Shown here: piece by piece, positions 8,353 to 16,813 of the stretch | Numbering within the stretch: position 1 is the first letter of the stretch | How the letters are laid out: the number at the start of each line of letters is the position of its first letter | DNA from: Bradyrhizobium sp. Leo170 | Lineage (GTDB): Bacteria > Pseudomonadota > Alphaproteobacteria > Rhizobiales > Xanthobacteraceae | Reading direction: 5' to 3' | Assembly (NCBI RefSeq): GCF_004296405.1 | Contig: NZ_PSRR01000059.1 | Coordinates: 1 to 32,798, forward strand | Length of the DNA stretch: 32,798 nucleotides | Translations under genes and position numbers: made by a program | Notes under the pieces: generated by a model | The model's database searches: none | Seen by the model: the letters and a program-made list of their open reading frames with translations, nothing else | Told to the model about the DNA's origin: nothing

Positions 8353-8757
8353 TCACACGGATTTCGACAGACGCAACACGACGCATCCATTCGAGGCGGT
8401 CCGGCTCACGGCGTAGCGTCCGGCCGGCAACGCAATGCGGCGCTCGAACCCGCCCTGCGGCAGCTCGAGCCGGTGGATCAGCGCATCGCGGAGCTCCGCG
8501 GGCAATATCCGGTGCCCTTTGATGATCAGCACGCCGTTCTCGATGATCGCCACCACCTGATCGGGATCGACGCCGGGCAGCGCCACGAAGATCAACAGCT
8601 CCCGATCGGTCTCCAGCACGTCGATCGGAGGCTCCCAACTGGGTTCGCGCGGGCCGGCCGGCTGCAGGCTGAACAATCTTCGATGCAGCCGTTCGGCGCG
8701 CGCGAGCGATTCGATCGCTTCAGACAACATCCAGTTGACCGGATCTTTTGTCGGCAT
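8353..8757 (-). CDS. Small heat-shock protein (Hsp20/alpha-crystallin)
   Basis: A 134-residue ATP-independent holdase chaperone. The alpha-crystallin domain covers about residues 40-130 (WEPPIDVLETDRELLIFVALPGVD, then GVLIIKGHR, RLELPQGGFERRIALPAG). A GGAGG ribosome site ahead of the ATG at 8757 (MPTKDPVNWMLSEA) decides the start; a 28-residue upstream extension is poorly supported. The C-terminus (LRLSKSV) lacks a clear I-x-I oligomerisation motif. It is the first gene of an hsp20-lon pair on the minus strand, which couples holding of misfolded protein to degradation. No clear heat-shock promoter was identified in 8758-8979. Confidence 0.85.
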   Translation of the reverse strand: MPTKDPVNWMLSEAIESLARAERLHRRLFSLQPAGPREPSWEPPIDVLETDRELLIFVALPGVDPDQVVAIIENGVLIIKGHRILPAELRDALIHRLELPQGGFERRIALPAGRYAVSRTASNGCVVLRLSKSV

Positions 8758-8979
8758 TTGTCGTTCCGCCTCCAGTAAAATTTGCAAGGCCGTTGCGTGC
8801 CTCAAACCTACCCCGAAAGCGCACCGCTTGCACAGGTACAATGGCAGCCGATCACACTTGACAGACGATCTGCTGGAACCGGTGGACTGCGTTTACCAAG
8901 CCCCTAGCTGTGCCCTGGGCAACAGGTTCAGATCATCGGTTCTGACCCAATAATCGAACGGCGGGGATGATGGCTGAAA

Positions 8980-9843
8980 TCACCCTGACAACATCGCCAG
9001 AATTTCGTCGGCGACAACATCCGGCAGCTCCTCGTGGACGGCGAGCTTGCCCTTTGGCAGTTGCTTGACCTGGACGTTCGGGAGCCCGGTGAGGGCCTCG
9101 ATCTCCGCGCGCGATTTCGGCGGCGTCTCGGCGCCGTAGATGACAAGGATCGGAATATCTGCGCGACGCACGAGATCGAGGAACGCCGCGCGATTGTCGA
9201 CGCGGTCGAGGGCGCCGGTGACGAAACGCACCGAACCGTGGCGGGCGCCTTCCGCTCGCGTGACGGCAAGCTTCGCGGCGAGGCGATCGCCGGTGAGCCA
9301 ATCGGGATTGCTGTACACATGCCCGCGCGCCATCTTCGAGATCACGAAGCGACTGACATTCAGCCGGTAGAGCGGCGGGCCGATCAGAGGCTGATCGATC
9401 GCCGCGCGAATGCGGGCGAACCAGGGTCGCTCGCCACTCATCATGGTGCGCAATGGTCCGCGCCAAGTCGGCGCGATCAATACGAGACGTTCGATCGTGC
9501 CGCGATGGTTGGCCGCCTGGTGCAGCGCGTAGGTCGCCGCATGCCCGGCTGCGACAACGATGTGAGGCGGTGAGGTGATCTCGGTCAGGAACCAGTCGAG
9601 AAATGCAGAGAGCATATCCGGCGACCAGTTTGCGGATGGCCGTGCCAGGTCGCCAAAGCCGGGCCAGTCGACGGCTGTGACATGGAAACGGAAAGCGAGC
9701 CGATCAAGCAGAAGGCGCATTTCCTGCCGTGTCGAGATCGAACTCAGGGCCGGCAGAAGGACGACGGAGGCACCGTGGCCGGCCTCATCGAGACCGAGCG
9801 TGACTTCATCACTTCCGTACTGCCATTGGATCGTTCGCGTCAT
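8980..9843 (-). CDS. Alpha/beta hydrolase-fold protein with atypical nucleophile elbow
   Basis: A 287-residue protein with the alpha/beta hydrolase layout: a first strand SVVLLPALSSISTR, an oxyanion-type loop, VDWPGFGDLARP, an elbow at about residues 96-106, a cap region, a late strand ILVIYGAETPP that would carry the acid, and His270 (KLAVHEELP). The elbow reads AGHAAT (99-104) where GxSxG is expected, so Ala102 replaces the nucleophilic serine. It may therefore be non-catalytic, or use another residue. There is no signal peptide. GGAAG upstream supports the ATG at 9843. It is divergent from the LysR gene at 10056, which could regulate it. The 212-nt gap between them would hold both promoters. 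Confidence 0.75.
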   Translation of the reverse strand: MTRTIQWQYGSDEVTLGLDEAGHGASVVLLPALSSISTRQEMRLLLDRLAFRFHVTAVDWPGFGDLARPSANWSPDMLSAFLDWFLTEITSPPHIVVAAGHAATYALHQAANHRGTIERLVLIAPTWRGPLRTMMSGERPWFARIRAAIDQPLIGPPLYRLNVSRFVISKMARGHVYSNPDWLTGDRLAAKLAVTRAEGARHGSVRFVTGALDRVDNRAAFLDLVRRADIPILVIYGAETPPKSRAEIEALTGLPNVQVKQLPKGKLAVHEELPDVVADEILAMLSG

Positions 9844-10055
9844 GCCACTTCCTTGCCGTCCACGCTGTCCGGCCCGTATCGATCCGTTACCACGACAGCA
9901 AGCAACGTTCTATCGCCGGCTTGAGTGTCGCCACTACCACAAGTTTGGTTCGATTTGATACTATTTCGGCTGTGGCCGCGACGCCGATGAAACTTGACAG
10001 TAGCCACGCTTTTAGGTGGTGATTCCACGATCCCAGGGCTGGTGAGGGCCGGCGG

Positions 10056-10984
10056 ATGCAATACCGCCATCTCTATTATTTCGTGAAGATTGTCGAGGCC
10101 GGCAGCTTCTCGCAGGCGGCGCGGACCATTCACGTGCGCAGCCCGCGCTCAGCCAGCAGATCGTGGAGCTGGAAGCTTCCCTTGGCGTACCGCTGCTCCA
10201 GAGAAGCGCACGCGGGGTCAGGCCGACGGTGGTCGGCGAGAAGCTTTACGAGGAAGCTTCATCCATTCTGCGCAAGCTCGAAAACCTCCCCGGTCTCGTC
10301 CGTTCGAGTGTCGGCGATGTCGAAGGGCTGGTGGGCCTGGGCATGCCGGCGTCGCTTTCCACCACGCTGGTCGGACCGTTCATCGCGCAGTGCCGGGCGA
10401 AATACCCCAAGATCACGCTGAAGTTCATCGACGGCGACAGTGAATTCCTGCGCGAGGAGGTCGGGAAGAGCCGGCTGGATCTCGCGCTGGCGTTCGAGGA
10501 CGAGTTCTTCCCGGTGGTTCTGGGGCAGCCTTTGTTTCGGCAGAACCATTATCTGATCAGCAGCCGGCACTCGGCTCACGCGACGGCCGGCCCCACGATC
10601 TCGCTCAAGGATGTCGCGAAAATCCCGCTGGTGCTGCCCGGTCCCTTGAACGCGCGGCGGATCGTGATTGATCGAACCCTTGCCGAGGCGGGCCTGTCTC
10701 TCAATCTGGCGGCGGAGGCCGTCACGGTCGCAAGCGAACTTTCTGCGGTCCGTTCAGGCGCGGCGAGCACGATCCTCAATCTCGGCGACATGTCCGGCTT
10801 TTCGCTGAATGATTTTGCGGAGCCGGCGTTGATCAAGCCGACCTTCTATCTGACCTGCTGCGTCATATGGTCGAACGAGTTTCTGCTCACGCTCGCCGCC
10901 GAGAGCGCCAAGAGCCTGCTGATCGATTTCCTGAAAGCGCATATTCACGCGACCAAGAGACCCGGAGCGGTGTGGCTGGCGTGA
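10056..10984 (+). pseudogene. LysR-family regulator with a one-base frameshift in the HTH
   Basis: The frame from ATG 10056 reads MQYRHLYYFVKIVEAGSFSQ and continues to codon 27 (GTG at 10134-10136). The LysR helix-turn-helix then continues only in another reading frame, beginning near 10140 and running to the stop at 10984 (QQIVELEASLGVPLLQRS, then the substrate-binding domain). Adding one G after 10136 restores the canonical AQPALSQQI and a 309-residue protein of normal LysR length. Everything after the break is intact, so it is either a very recent mutation or a sequencing error. If real, the DNA-binding domain is destroyed. It is divergent from the alpha/beta hydrolase gene and convergent with the enolase-superfamily gene. 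Confidence 0.85.
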
Positions 10985-10990
10985 GGTCTC

Positions 10991-11123
10991 TTCACCTCTC
11001 CCGCTTGCGGGAGAGGTCGCTGCGCCGTTGGCGCAGCGGGTGAGGGCTCTCTCCCTACGGACAGTCCCATCGTGGAGACACCCTCACCCCAGCCCTCTCC
11101 CGCAAGCGGGAGAGGGAGCGCAG
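10991..11123. repeat. Palindromic intergenic repeat, copy 2
   Basis: This element runs from TTCACCTCTCCCGCTTGCGG to CGCAAGCGGGAGAGGGAGCG. It has a hairpin at each end and an internal GCTGCGCC/GGCGCAGC hairpin. It is a shorter relative of the element at 3361-3539. It fills the space between two convergent genes, so it may also terminate transcription in both directions. Confidence 0.75.
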
Positions 11124-11136
11124 TATCCATCGCGGC

Positions 11137-12225
11137 TCACGCGGCGAGACTCTCCAACGCCTTCCAGTCGAAATTGACGCCGTGGCCGGCGCGGGTCGGC
11201 GCCAGCGCCATGCCATCTTCGAGCACAAGCGGATGCTCGATATAGCGATCGAGGCCAAAGCCATGCGCCTCGAGATAGGAACGGTTCGGGCAGGCCGCGA
11301 GCAGGTGGACCGTGATGTCGTGCGCGCCATGGCTGGTGACGGGAAGATTGAAGGCTTCGGCAAGCCGCGCAATCTTCATGAAGGAGGTCACGCCGCCGCA
11401 ATTGGTGACATCAGGCTCCGGATAGGAGACCGCGCCATTGGCGATGTAGTTCTTGAACTCCCAGAGCGTGCGCAAGTTCTCGCCTGCCGCGATCGGCACG
11501 CCGCCTGCGGCGAGGATCCGGGCGTGGCCGGCGACGTCGTCGGGAATGATCGGCTCTTCGAGCCAGGTGAGATCAAAGGGCTGCAGCGCTCGCGCGGCGC
11601 GGATGGCTTCCTCCACCGTCCATTTCATGTTGGCGTCGGCCATCAAGGGAAAGCCATCGCCGAGATGCTTGCGCATCGCCTGCACGCGCGCGACGTCGGA
11701 GCCGAGATCGGGACGGCCTACCTTCATCTTGATGGCGCGAAAGCCCTTGCCCAGATTATCGTCGGTCTGCTTCAGCAGGGCCTCGACTGATAGATCGAGG
11801 TCGATGCCGCCGGCATAGCAGGGGACGCGCTGATCGAACCCGCCGAGCAGCCGCCAGAGCGGCAGCGCGGCGCGCCGCGCCTTCAAGTCCCAAAGGGCGA
11901 TGTCCAGCGCCGAGAGCGCAAGCACGGTGGGGCCACCGCGCCCGCCATAATGCAGGCGCCACCAGACGTGGTGCCACAGCGCTTCGGTATCGTCGGCCTC
12001 GCGGCCCTCGATCAATTCGGGAACCTCACGGCGGAGGATGTCGGCGATGGCGCCGCCATTGCGGCCGACCGTGTAAGTGTAGCCTATGCCCTCCGCGCCG
12101 TCGGAATCGCGTACACGAACCGTGATAAGCTCGAACGCGTTGATTTCGCCATGCGTGCTGTCGGACAGCGTGACCGACAGCGGAATCCGGTAGAGTCCGG
12201 TCTCGATAGTCTTGATCCGTGCCAT
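11137..12225 (-). CDS. Mandelate racemase/muconate lactonizing enzyme-family protein
   Basis: A 362-residue enolase-superfamily enzyme, probably an acid-sugar dehydratase or racemase acting on a carboxylate substrate. The N-terminal capping domain (about 1-125) precedes the (beta/alpha)7-beta barrel. Visible catalytic features are KMK (Lys166, Lys168) on the second strand, metal ligands Asp197 (ADANMKW), Glu223 or Glu224 (LEEP) and Glu249 (AGEN), and His299 (SHGAHD), the set expected for the mandelate racemase subgroup. An AGGTGGA site before ATG 12225 supports this start over an 18-residue extension. The substrate is not predictable from sequence. It is a single gene, convergent with the broken LysR gene. 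No transporter or dehydrogenase for a sugar-acid pathway is adjacent. Confidence 0.88.
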   Translation of the reverse strand: MARIKTIETGLYRIPLSVTLSDSTHGEINAFELITVRVRDSDGAEGIGYTYTVGRNGGAIADILRREVPELIEGREADDTEALWHHVWWRLHYGGRGGPTVLALSALDIALWDLKARRAALPLWRLLGGFDQRVPCYAGGIDLDLSVEALLKQTDDNLGKGFRAIKMKVGRPDLGSDVARVQAMRKHLGDGFPLMADANMKWTVEEAIRAARALQPFDLTWLEEPIIPDDVAGHARILAAGGVPIAAGENLRTLWEFKNYIANGAVSYPEPDVTNCGGVTSFMKIARLAEAFNLPVTSHGAHDITVHLLAACPNRSYLEAHGFGLDRYIEHPLVLEDGMALAPTRAGHGVNFDWKALESLAA

Positions 12226-12420
12226 TGCGTTTCCACCTGTTTTTTCGGGCAGGTTAGGACGGGGGCGGCGCATGGACAATCCCCTCCGGCGTGGGCGCGT
12301 CGCGGCTGCCGGCCGTGCGATTTTGAAAGAGTCTTGGCAGGTTCGGGAAGACCCTCCGATGCTCCGGAGGGATAGTGGTGGCTACAGGACAGAATTATCC
12401 ATCGTCATCGTGAGGTCTGA

Positions 12421-13479
12421 ATGCCCGAGCCGCGTCCATCTCCCGCACGTTCCGTGCTGGGATCACTCGTGCTGATCGGCGTCGTCATCGCCGGCAGCGC
12501 GGCCGCCTTCGCCTACACTGCGGGATGGCTTTCGCCGGAGCGCCTGACGCCCTGGAAGATGTTGGAGGCGCTGGCGCCCCCCAGCGGCCCGGCGCTTGGT
12601 TACCGCCGCAATCACGCCAAGGGCATCTGCGTCACCGGCGTTTTCGAATCCAACGGCAATGGCGCGGCGATCTCACGCGCCTCGGTCCTTGCCGCCGGCC
12701 AGTATGCGGCGCTGGGACGTTTCAATCTGGGCACGCCCAATCCGGATGCCGCGGATGCATCGGTCCGCGTGCGCGGCCTGGGATTGCGGATCATGCCGCC
12801 GAATGGCCAGGAATGGCGCATGGCGATGATCAATGCGCCGGTCTTTGCAGCCTCCACGCCGGAAGGCTTTCACGAACTCCTGGTCGCAGCGGGCAGCAAG
12901 GACCCCAACGCGATGAAGGTGTTTGCCGAAGCGCATCCGGAGTTTGCGCCGTTCGGCGCGTGGGCCAAGAATGCGCCCTGGACCGGCAGCTATGCCGAGG
13001 ATCGCTTCAACGGTCTCAACAGTTTCGTCTTCACCGACAGTTCCGGCGCCGATCACGCGGTGCGATGGTCGTTGCTGCCGCAGGCGCAAGTGGTTCCGGT
13101 GACACAGGATGATCTCAAGAAGCTTGATCCTGACTTCCTTGAACAGGAGATCACGCAGCGGGTTCGCTCTGGCCCGCAGCGTTGGACCATGACGGTGACC
13201 GTCGCCAACCCAGGTGATCCCACCGCGGATCCGACCAAGGCCTGGCCGGAGGATCGTCGCACCATTGAGGTCGGCACGCTGGTCGTGCAGCGGATCGAGG
13301 CCGAGGCGGATGGTCCTTGCCGCGACATCAACTTCGATCCGACCGTACTGCCGCCGGGCATGCGCACCTCGGACGATCCGTTCCCGGCGGCCCGCTCATC
13401 GGTCTACGCCAAGTCGTACGATCTCCGCACGGCGGAGGCCAAGGATTATCCACGAACCGTAACGGGCCCGAAGCCATGA
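12421..13479 (+). CDS. Catalase-family (SrpA-like) haem peroxidase
   Basis: A 352-residue member of the short catalase-related peroxidase family, expected to reduce peroxide or organic peroxides. A single N-terminal membrane segment (about residues 12-36) places the enzyme on the periplasmic face. The distal haem pocket is visible as RRNHAKG (His near residue 65), with the distal Asn in MINAPVF. The probable proximal Tyr lies in the ARSSVYAKSYDLRT motif near the C-terminus. It lacks the C-terminal domain of full catalases, as is normal in this family. A GTGAGG site precedes ATG 12421. Its stop overlaps the cytochrome b561 start (ATGA at 13476), so the two are coupled; the b561 could supply electrons from quinol. 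Confidence 0.88.
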   Translation: MPEPRPSPARSVLGSLVLIGVVIAGSAAAFAYTAGWLSPERLTPWKMLEALAPPSGPALGYRRNHAKGICVTGVFESNGNGAAISRASVLAAGQYAALGRFNLGTPNPDAADASVRVRGLGLRIMPPNGQEWRMAMINAPVFAASTPEGFHELLVAAGSKDPNAMKVFAEAHPEFAPFGAWAKNAPWTGSYAEDRFNGLNSFVFTDSSGADHAVRWSLLPQAQVVPVTQDDLKKLDPDFLEQEITQRVRSGPQRWTMTVTVANPGDPTADPTKAWPEDRRTIEVGTLVVQRIEAEADGPCRDINFDPTVLPPGMRTSDDPFPAARSSVYAKSYDLRTAEAKDYPRTVTGPKP

Positions 13480-14053
13480 ACGCTATCCGCCACCACTTCT
13501 CTCCCCTTCAGCGCGTGCTGCACTGGGTCATGGCAGTCTGCATCCTGACGATGCTCTTCATTGGCGTCGGCATGGTATCCACGATCATGCCGAAATACGT
13601 GCCGCTGGTCTCGATCCACAAGACGCTCGGCAGCATCATCCTGGTGCTGGCGCTGATCCGCCTGGTCACGCGCTTCTATTACGGCGCGCGCCGCTGCCGG
13701 CCGACCTGCCCGAGCCGATGAAGCTCGCTGCCGAATTGTCGCATTATGCGCTCTATGCTCTCATGATCGGCATGCCGCTGCTCGGCTGGGCCATGCTGTC
13801 GGCATCGGCCTATCCTGTTGAGCTCTACGGCGGCATCTACCTTCCCGCGATCCTGCCGCAGAGCGACAGCCTGCGTACGCTGTTGTGGAATGCGCATTTC
13901 TATCTGGCCTTCGCATTCTTTGCGCTGATCCTAATGCATGTTGCCGCCGCGCTGTTCCACGCGCTCGTCCGGCATGACGGCGTGTTCGAGGCGATGGCGC
14001 CGGTGCCGATCCGCGACGATGGCACGCGGGTCGAGTACACAGCGGCTGAGTGA
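13476..14053 (+). pseudogene. Cytochrome b561-family membrane protein with a one-base frameshift
   Basis: The first part (ATG 13476, MNAIRHHFSPLQRVLHWVMA) encodes two transmembrane helices with haem-ligand histidines in LHW and SIHKTLG. The second part, in another frame and ending at 14053, encodes the last two helices (LSHYALYALMIG; AFFALILMHVAAALFHALVRHDG). Adding one C near 13689 joins them as GAPPLPADLPEPMKLAAELS and gives a 192-residue protein typical of cytochrome b561 (quinol-linked electron carriers). As read, the protein would stop after two helices. Since both halves are intact, the lesion is recent or a sequencing error. It overlaps the peroxidase gene by 4 nt. Confidence 0.85.
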
Positions 14054-14062
14054 GAGAGATCA

Positions 14063-14100
14063 CAAGACGCACTTGCGCCGATACGGGCAAGTGCGTCTTG
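14063..14100 (+). terminator. Strong hairpin after the peroxidase/b561 unit
   Basis: CAAGACGCACTTGC (14063-14076) and GCAAGTGCGTCTTG (14087-14100) form a perfect 14-bp stem around a 10-nt loop. The following T content is weak (ACGTTTG). Placement 10 nt after the b561 stop fits a transcription terminator or an RNA-stabilising hairpin. Confidence 0.7.
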
Positions 14101-14236
14101 ACGTTTGCCAGCGAGCGGATCGCGCCGACAACATTTATTCGGCAGCGTGCAAAGTCGAAATCACCCTTTAGTTACAGAAATACGCAGACAGGCTCTGCCT
14201 CTATGGTTCGCACGACGCAACCTGGAGTCTTCGGAC

Positions 14237-15022
14237 ATGAAATACGTCAAAGCCTGCCTCGCCTTTGCGGCCGCTCTTTCGCTCGTTTCGACAATCGTTC
14301 CGGCGCGTGCCGAGCCGCTCAAGAACATCGTGCTGGTGCATGGCGCCTGGGTGGACGCATCGGGCTGGAAGCCCGTGTATGAAATCCTCACCAAAGAAGG
14401 ATTCCATGTCACCATGGTGCAGGAGCCGGAAACCTCGTTCGCCGATGACGTGACGGCGGCGAAGCGAATCCTCGACTTGCAGGACGGCCCGACGCTGCTC
14501 GTCGGCCACAGCTATGGCGGTTCGATCATCACGGAGGCCGGCGTTCATCCGAAGGTGGTCGGTCTCGTCTACGTCGCCGCGCATGCGCCAGACGTCGGCG
14601 AGGACGAAGGCGCGCTTGGCAAGAAGATGCCGAGCGTGCTGGCCAAGACGGAAGGCGCGATCAAGAAGACGCCGGATCAATACACCTATCTCAACCCGCC
14701 GGATTTTCCCAAGCTCTTCGCACCCGACCTGTCGCGCGAGCGGGCGGAATTTTCCGCGCGCTCCCAGGTATTGGCCGCGGCTCAGGTCTTCACCACGCCG
14801 CTGACCGCGGCTGCCTGGAAGACCAAGCCAAGCTGGGGCATCGTCGCCGAGAGCGACCAGATCATCAATCCCGATCTCGAGCGCTGGTACTACGCCCGCG
14901 CAAAGAGCCACACCACCGAGATCAAGGGCGCCAGCCACTCCGTCTACGAATCCCATCCGAAGGAAGTGGCGGCCGTGATCACAGAAGCTGCTCGGAACGC
15001 TGAAAAGTTGGCCGCGCGGTGA
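14237..15022 (+). CDS. Exported alpha/beta-fold esterase-like hydrolase
   Basis: A 261-residue alpha/beta hydrolase with an N-terminal signal peptide (MKYVKACLAFAAALSLVSTI, cleavage near ARA-EP) that sends it to the periplasm. The family hallmark HGAWVDASGW follows the first strand. The nucleophile elbow is GHSYGG (Ser about residue 94), with a late acid in VAESDQIINP and a catalytic His in KGASHSVYES. It resembles the salicylate-esterase/methylesterase-like group of soluble hydrolases common in rhizobia; the natural substrate is unknown. The start at 14237 was chosen because the signal peptide begins there and a GGAG lies upstream, rather than at the longer in-frame start at 14105. Hairpins on both sides suggest a single-gene unit. 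Confidence 0.85.
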   Translation: MKYVKACLAFAAALSLVSTIVPARAEPLKNIVLVHGAWVDASGWKPVYEILTKEGFHVTMVQEPETSFADDVTAAKRILDLQDGPTLLVGHSYGGSIITEAGVHPKVVGLVYVAAHAPDVGEDEGALGKKMPSVLAKTEGAIKKTPDQYTYLNPPDFPKLFAPDLSRERAEFSARSQVLAAAQVFTTPLTAAAWKTKPSWGIVAESDQIINPDLERWYYARAKSHTTEIKGASHSVYESHPKEVAAVITEAARNAEKLAAR

Positions 15023-15048
15023 CAAGAAGGTTGCGAATGACGCATGGG

Positions 15049-15088
15049 GCTCCGGCGGGACAGGGTTCTCACACATGCCCGCCGGAGC
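15049..15088. terminator. Hairpin between the esterase gene and mdcA
   Basis: GCTCCGGCGGG (15049-15059) pairs perfectly with CCCGCCGGAGC (15078-15088) around an 18-nt loop. There is no T-run. It probably terminates the esterase transcript; a role in the mdc leader is possible. Confidence 0.55.
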
Positions 15089-15153
15089 GCCTCAGTGATC
15101 CAATCGGGTCCGACGCATATCGTTAGGGAATGCCGGATCCAGGAGCATGGCGA

Positions 15154-16800
15154 ATGAGGAATTGGCAGCAAGGCCGGCAAGCACGCGATGCCCGCATCGA
15201 GGCCGGCGCGAAACTGGCGAAGGGTAAGATCGTCGAAGCACGCGACGCCACCCGCCTGATGGAAGCGGTGATACGGCCGGGCGACCGGGTGTGCCTCGAG
15301 GGCGATAACCAGAAGCAGGCGGACTTGCTTTGTCGCGCGCTGCTTGCCGTCGACCTCGCCAAGGTGAACGGCCTGCATATGGTGCAGTCCGGCATCGTGC
15401 TGCCGGAACATCTCGACCTGTTCGACCGCGGCGTCGCAAAGAGGCTCGATTATGCCTATTCCGGGCCGCAGTCGGCGCGCATCGCGCGCATGCTGTTCGG
15501 CGGCAAGATCGAGCTCGGCGCCGTCCATACCTATCTCGAATTGTTCGCCCGCTATTTCATCGACCTCACGCCGCAGGTTGCGCTGATCGCCGCCGTCAGC
15601 GCCGACCGCGACGGAAACCTCTATACCGGGCCGAACACCGAGGACACGCCGACGGTGGTCGAGGCCACAGCCTTCAAGAACGGCGTCGTCATCGCCCAGG
15701 TCAACGAGATCGTCGACAAGGTGCCGCGCGTCGATATCCCGGCCGACCGCGTGCAGTTCGTGGTCGAGGCCGACAAGCCGTTCTTCGTCGAGCCGTTGTT
15801 CACGCGCGATCCCGGCGCCATCACCGAAGGACAGATCCTGACCGCGATGCTGGCGATCAAGGCGATCTACGCGCCCTATGGCGTGCAGCGGCTGAATCAC
15901 GGCATCGGCTTCTCCACCGCCGCGATCGAGCTGTTGTTGCCGACCTGTGGCGAGCGGCTGGGATTGAAAGGCAAGGTCGCAAGCCATTTCGCCCTCAATC
16001 CCCATCCCGCGCTGATCCCCGCGATCGAATCGGGCTGGGTCGAGCAGATCCATTGCTTCGGCTCGGAGGTCGGCATGGACGACTATATCCGCGCCCGATC
16101 CGACGTCTTCTTCACCGGGCCAGACGGCTCGCTGCGCTCCAACCGCGCCTTCTGCCAGACCGCCGGCCTCTATGCCTGCGACATGTTCATCGGCTCGACC
16201 TTGCAGATCGATCTGCGGGGCAATTCCTCCACCGTCACCACATCGCGCATCGCGGGCTTCGGCGGCGCGCCGAACATGGGCGCCGATGCCCGCGGGCGGC
16301 GCCATCCGAGCACACCCTGGCTGCAGGCCGGCCGCGAGGCCGATCCCGACGGCTCGGCGCTGCTCCGCCGTGGCCGCAAGCTGGTGGTGCAGATCGGCGA
16401 GACCTTTGGCGAGAAGAACGCGCCGCTGTTCGTCGAGAAGCTCGACGCGCTCGCGCTCGCCGAGAAGCTCAAGCTCGATCTCGCCCCGGTGATGATCTAT
16501 GGCGACGACGTCACCCACATCGTCACGGAGGAGGGCGTCGCCAATCTCCTGCTGTGCCGTGACGCGAATGAGCGCGAACAGGCGATCCGCGGCGTCGCCG
16601 GCTACACCGATGTCGGCCGTAACAGGGACAAGAAAATGGTGCAGCATTTGCGCGAGCGCGGTGTGATCCGTCGGCCGGAGGATCTCGGCATCGATCCGCT
16701 CGACGCCGACCGCAGCATGCTGGCGGCGCGCTCGATCAAGGATCTCGTGCGGTGGTCGGGCGGGCTCTACGCGCCGCCCTCGCAATTCCGCAACTGGTGA
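15154..16800 (+). CDS. mdcA: Malonate decarboxylase subunit alpha (acetyl-S-ACP:malonate ACP transferase)
   Basis: A 548-residue cytoplasmic subunit that swaps acetyl for malonyl on the acyl-carrier subunit, releasing acetate. It is a CoA-transferase-like protein of full family length. Recognisable stretches include KIVEARDATRLMEAVIRPGD near the start, ALIAAVSADRDGNLYTGPNT, LNHGIGFSTAAIELLLPT, and TSRIAGFGGAPNMGADARGR. AGGAGC about 8 nt upstream selects ATG 15154 over an upstream ATG at 15130. It opens an operon in which gaps are at most 13 nt and most genes overlap. No LysR- or GntR-type mdc regulator gene is adjacent, so control must come from elsewhere. Confidence 0.95.
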   Translation: MRNWQQGRQARDARIEAGAKLAKGKIVEARDATRLMEAVIRPGDRVCLEGDNQKQADLLCRALLAVDLAKVNGLHMVQSGIVLPEHLDLFDRGVAKRLDYAYSGPQSARIARMLFGGKIELGAVHTYLELFARYFIDLTPQVALIAAVSADRDGNLYTGPNTEDTPTVVEATAFKNGVVIAQVNEIVDKVPRVDIPADRVQFVVEADKPFFVEPLFTRDPGAITEGQILTAMLAIKAIYAPYGVQRLNHGIGFSTAAIELLLPTCGERLGLKGKVASHFALNPHPALIPAIESGWVEQIHCFGSEVGMDDYIRARSDVFFTGPDGSLRSNRAFCQTAGLYACDMFIGSTLQIDLRGNSSTVTTSRIAGFGGAPNMGADARGRRHPSTPWLQAGREADPDGSALLRRGRKLVVQIGETFGEKNAPLFVEKLDALALAEKLKLDLAPVMIYGDDVTHIVTEEGVANLLLCRDANEREQAIRGVAGYTDVGRNRDKKMVQHLRERGVIRRPEDLGIDPLDADRSMLAARSIKDLVRWSGGLYAPPSQFRNW

Positions 16801-16813
16801 GAGGATAGCCGCA

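Noticed and set aside
7114..8778. A 554-codon plus-strand frame opposite lon and hsp20
   Set aside because: Antisense to two clearly recognised genes, with Arg/Asp/Leu-rich composition and no motifs.
8758..8979. A heat-shock sigma promoter upstream of hsp20
   Set aside because: CTTG-like hexamers are present but no convincing partner element at proper spacing could be found by eye.
15023..15153. An MdcY/MatR-type operator upstream of mdcA
   Set aside because: No clear palindrome of that type was found; only the hairpin at 15049-15088.
14944..16785. A 613-codon open frame on the minus strand opposite mdcA
   Set aside because: It is the antisense shadow of a high-GC gene; it shows no family features, whereas mdcA on the plus strand matches its family throughout.
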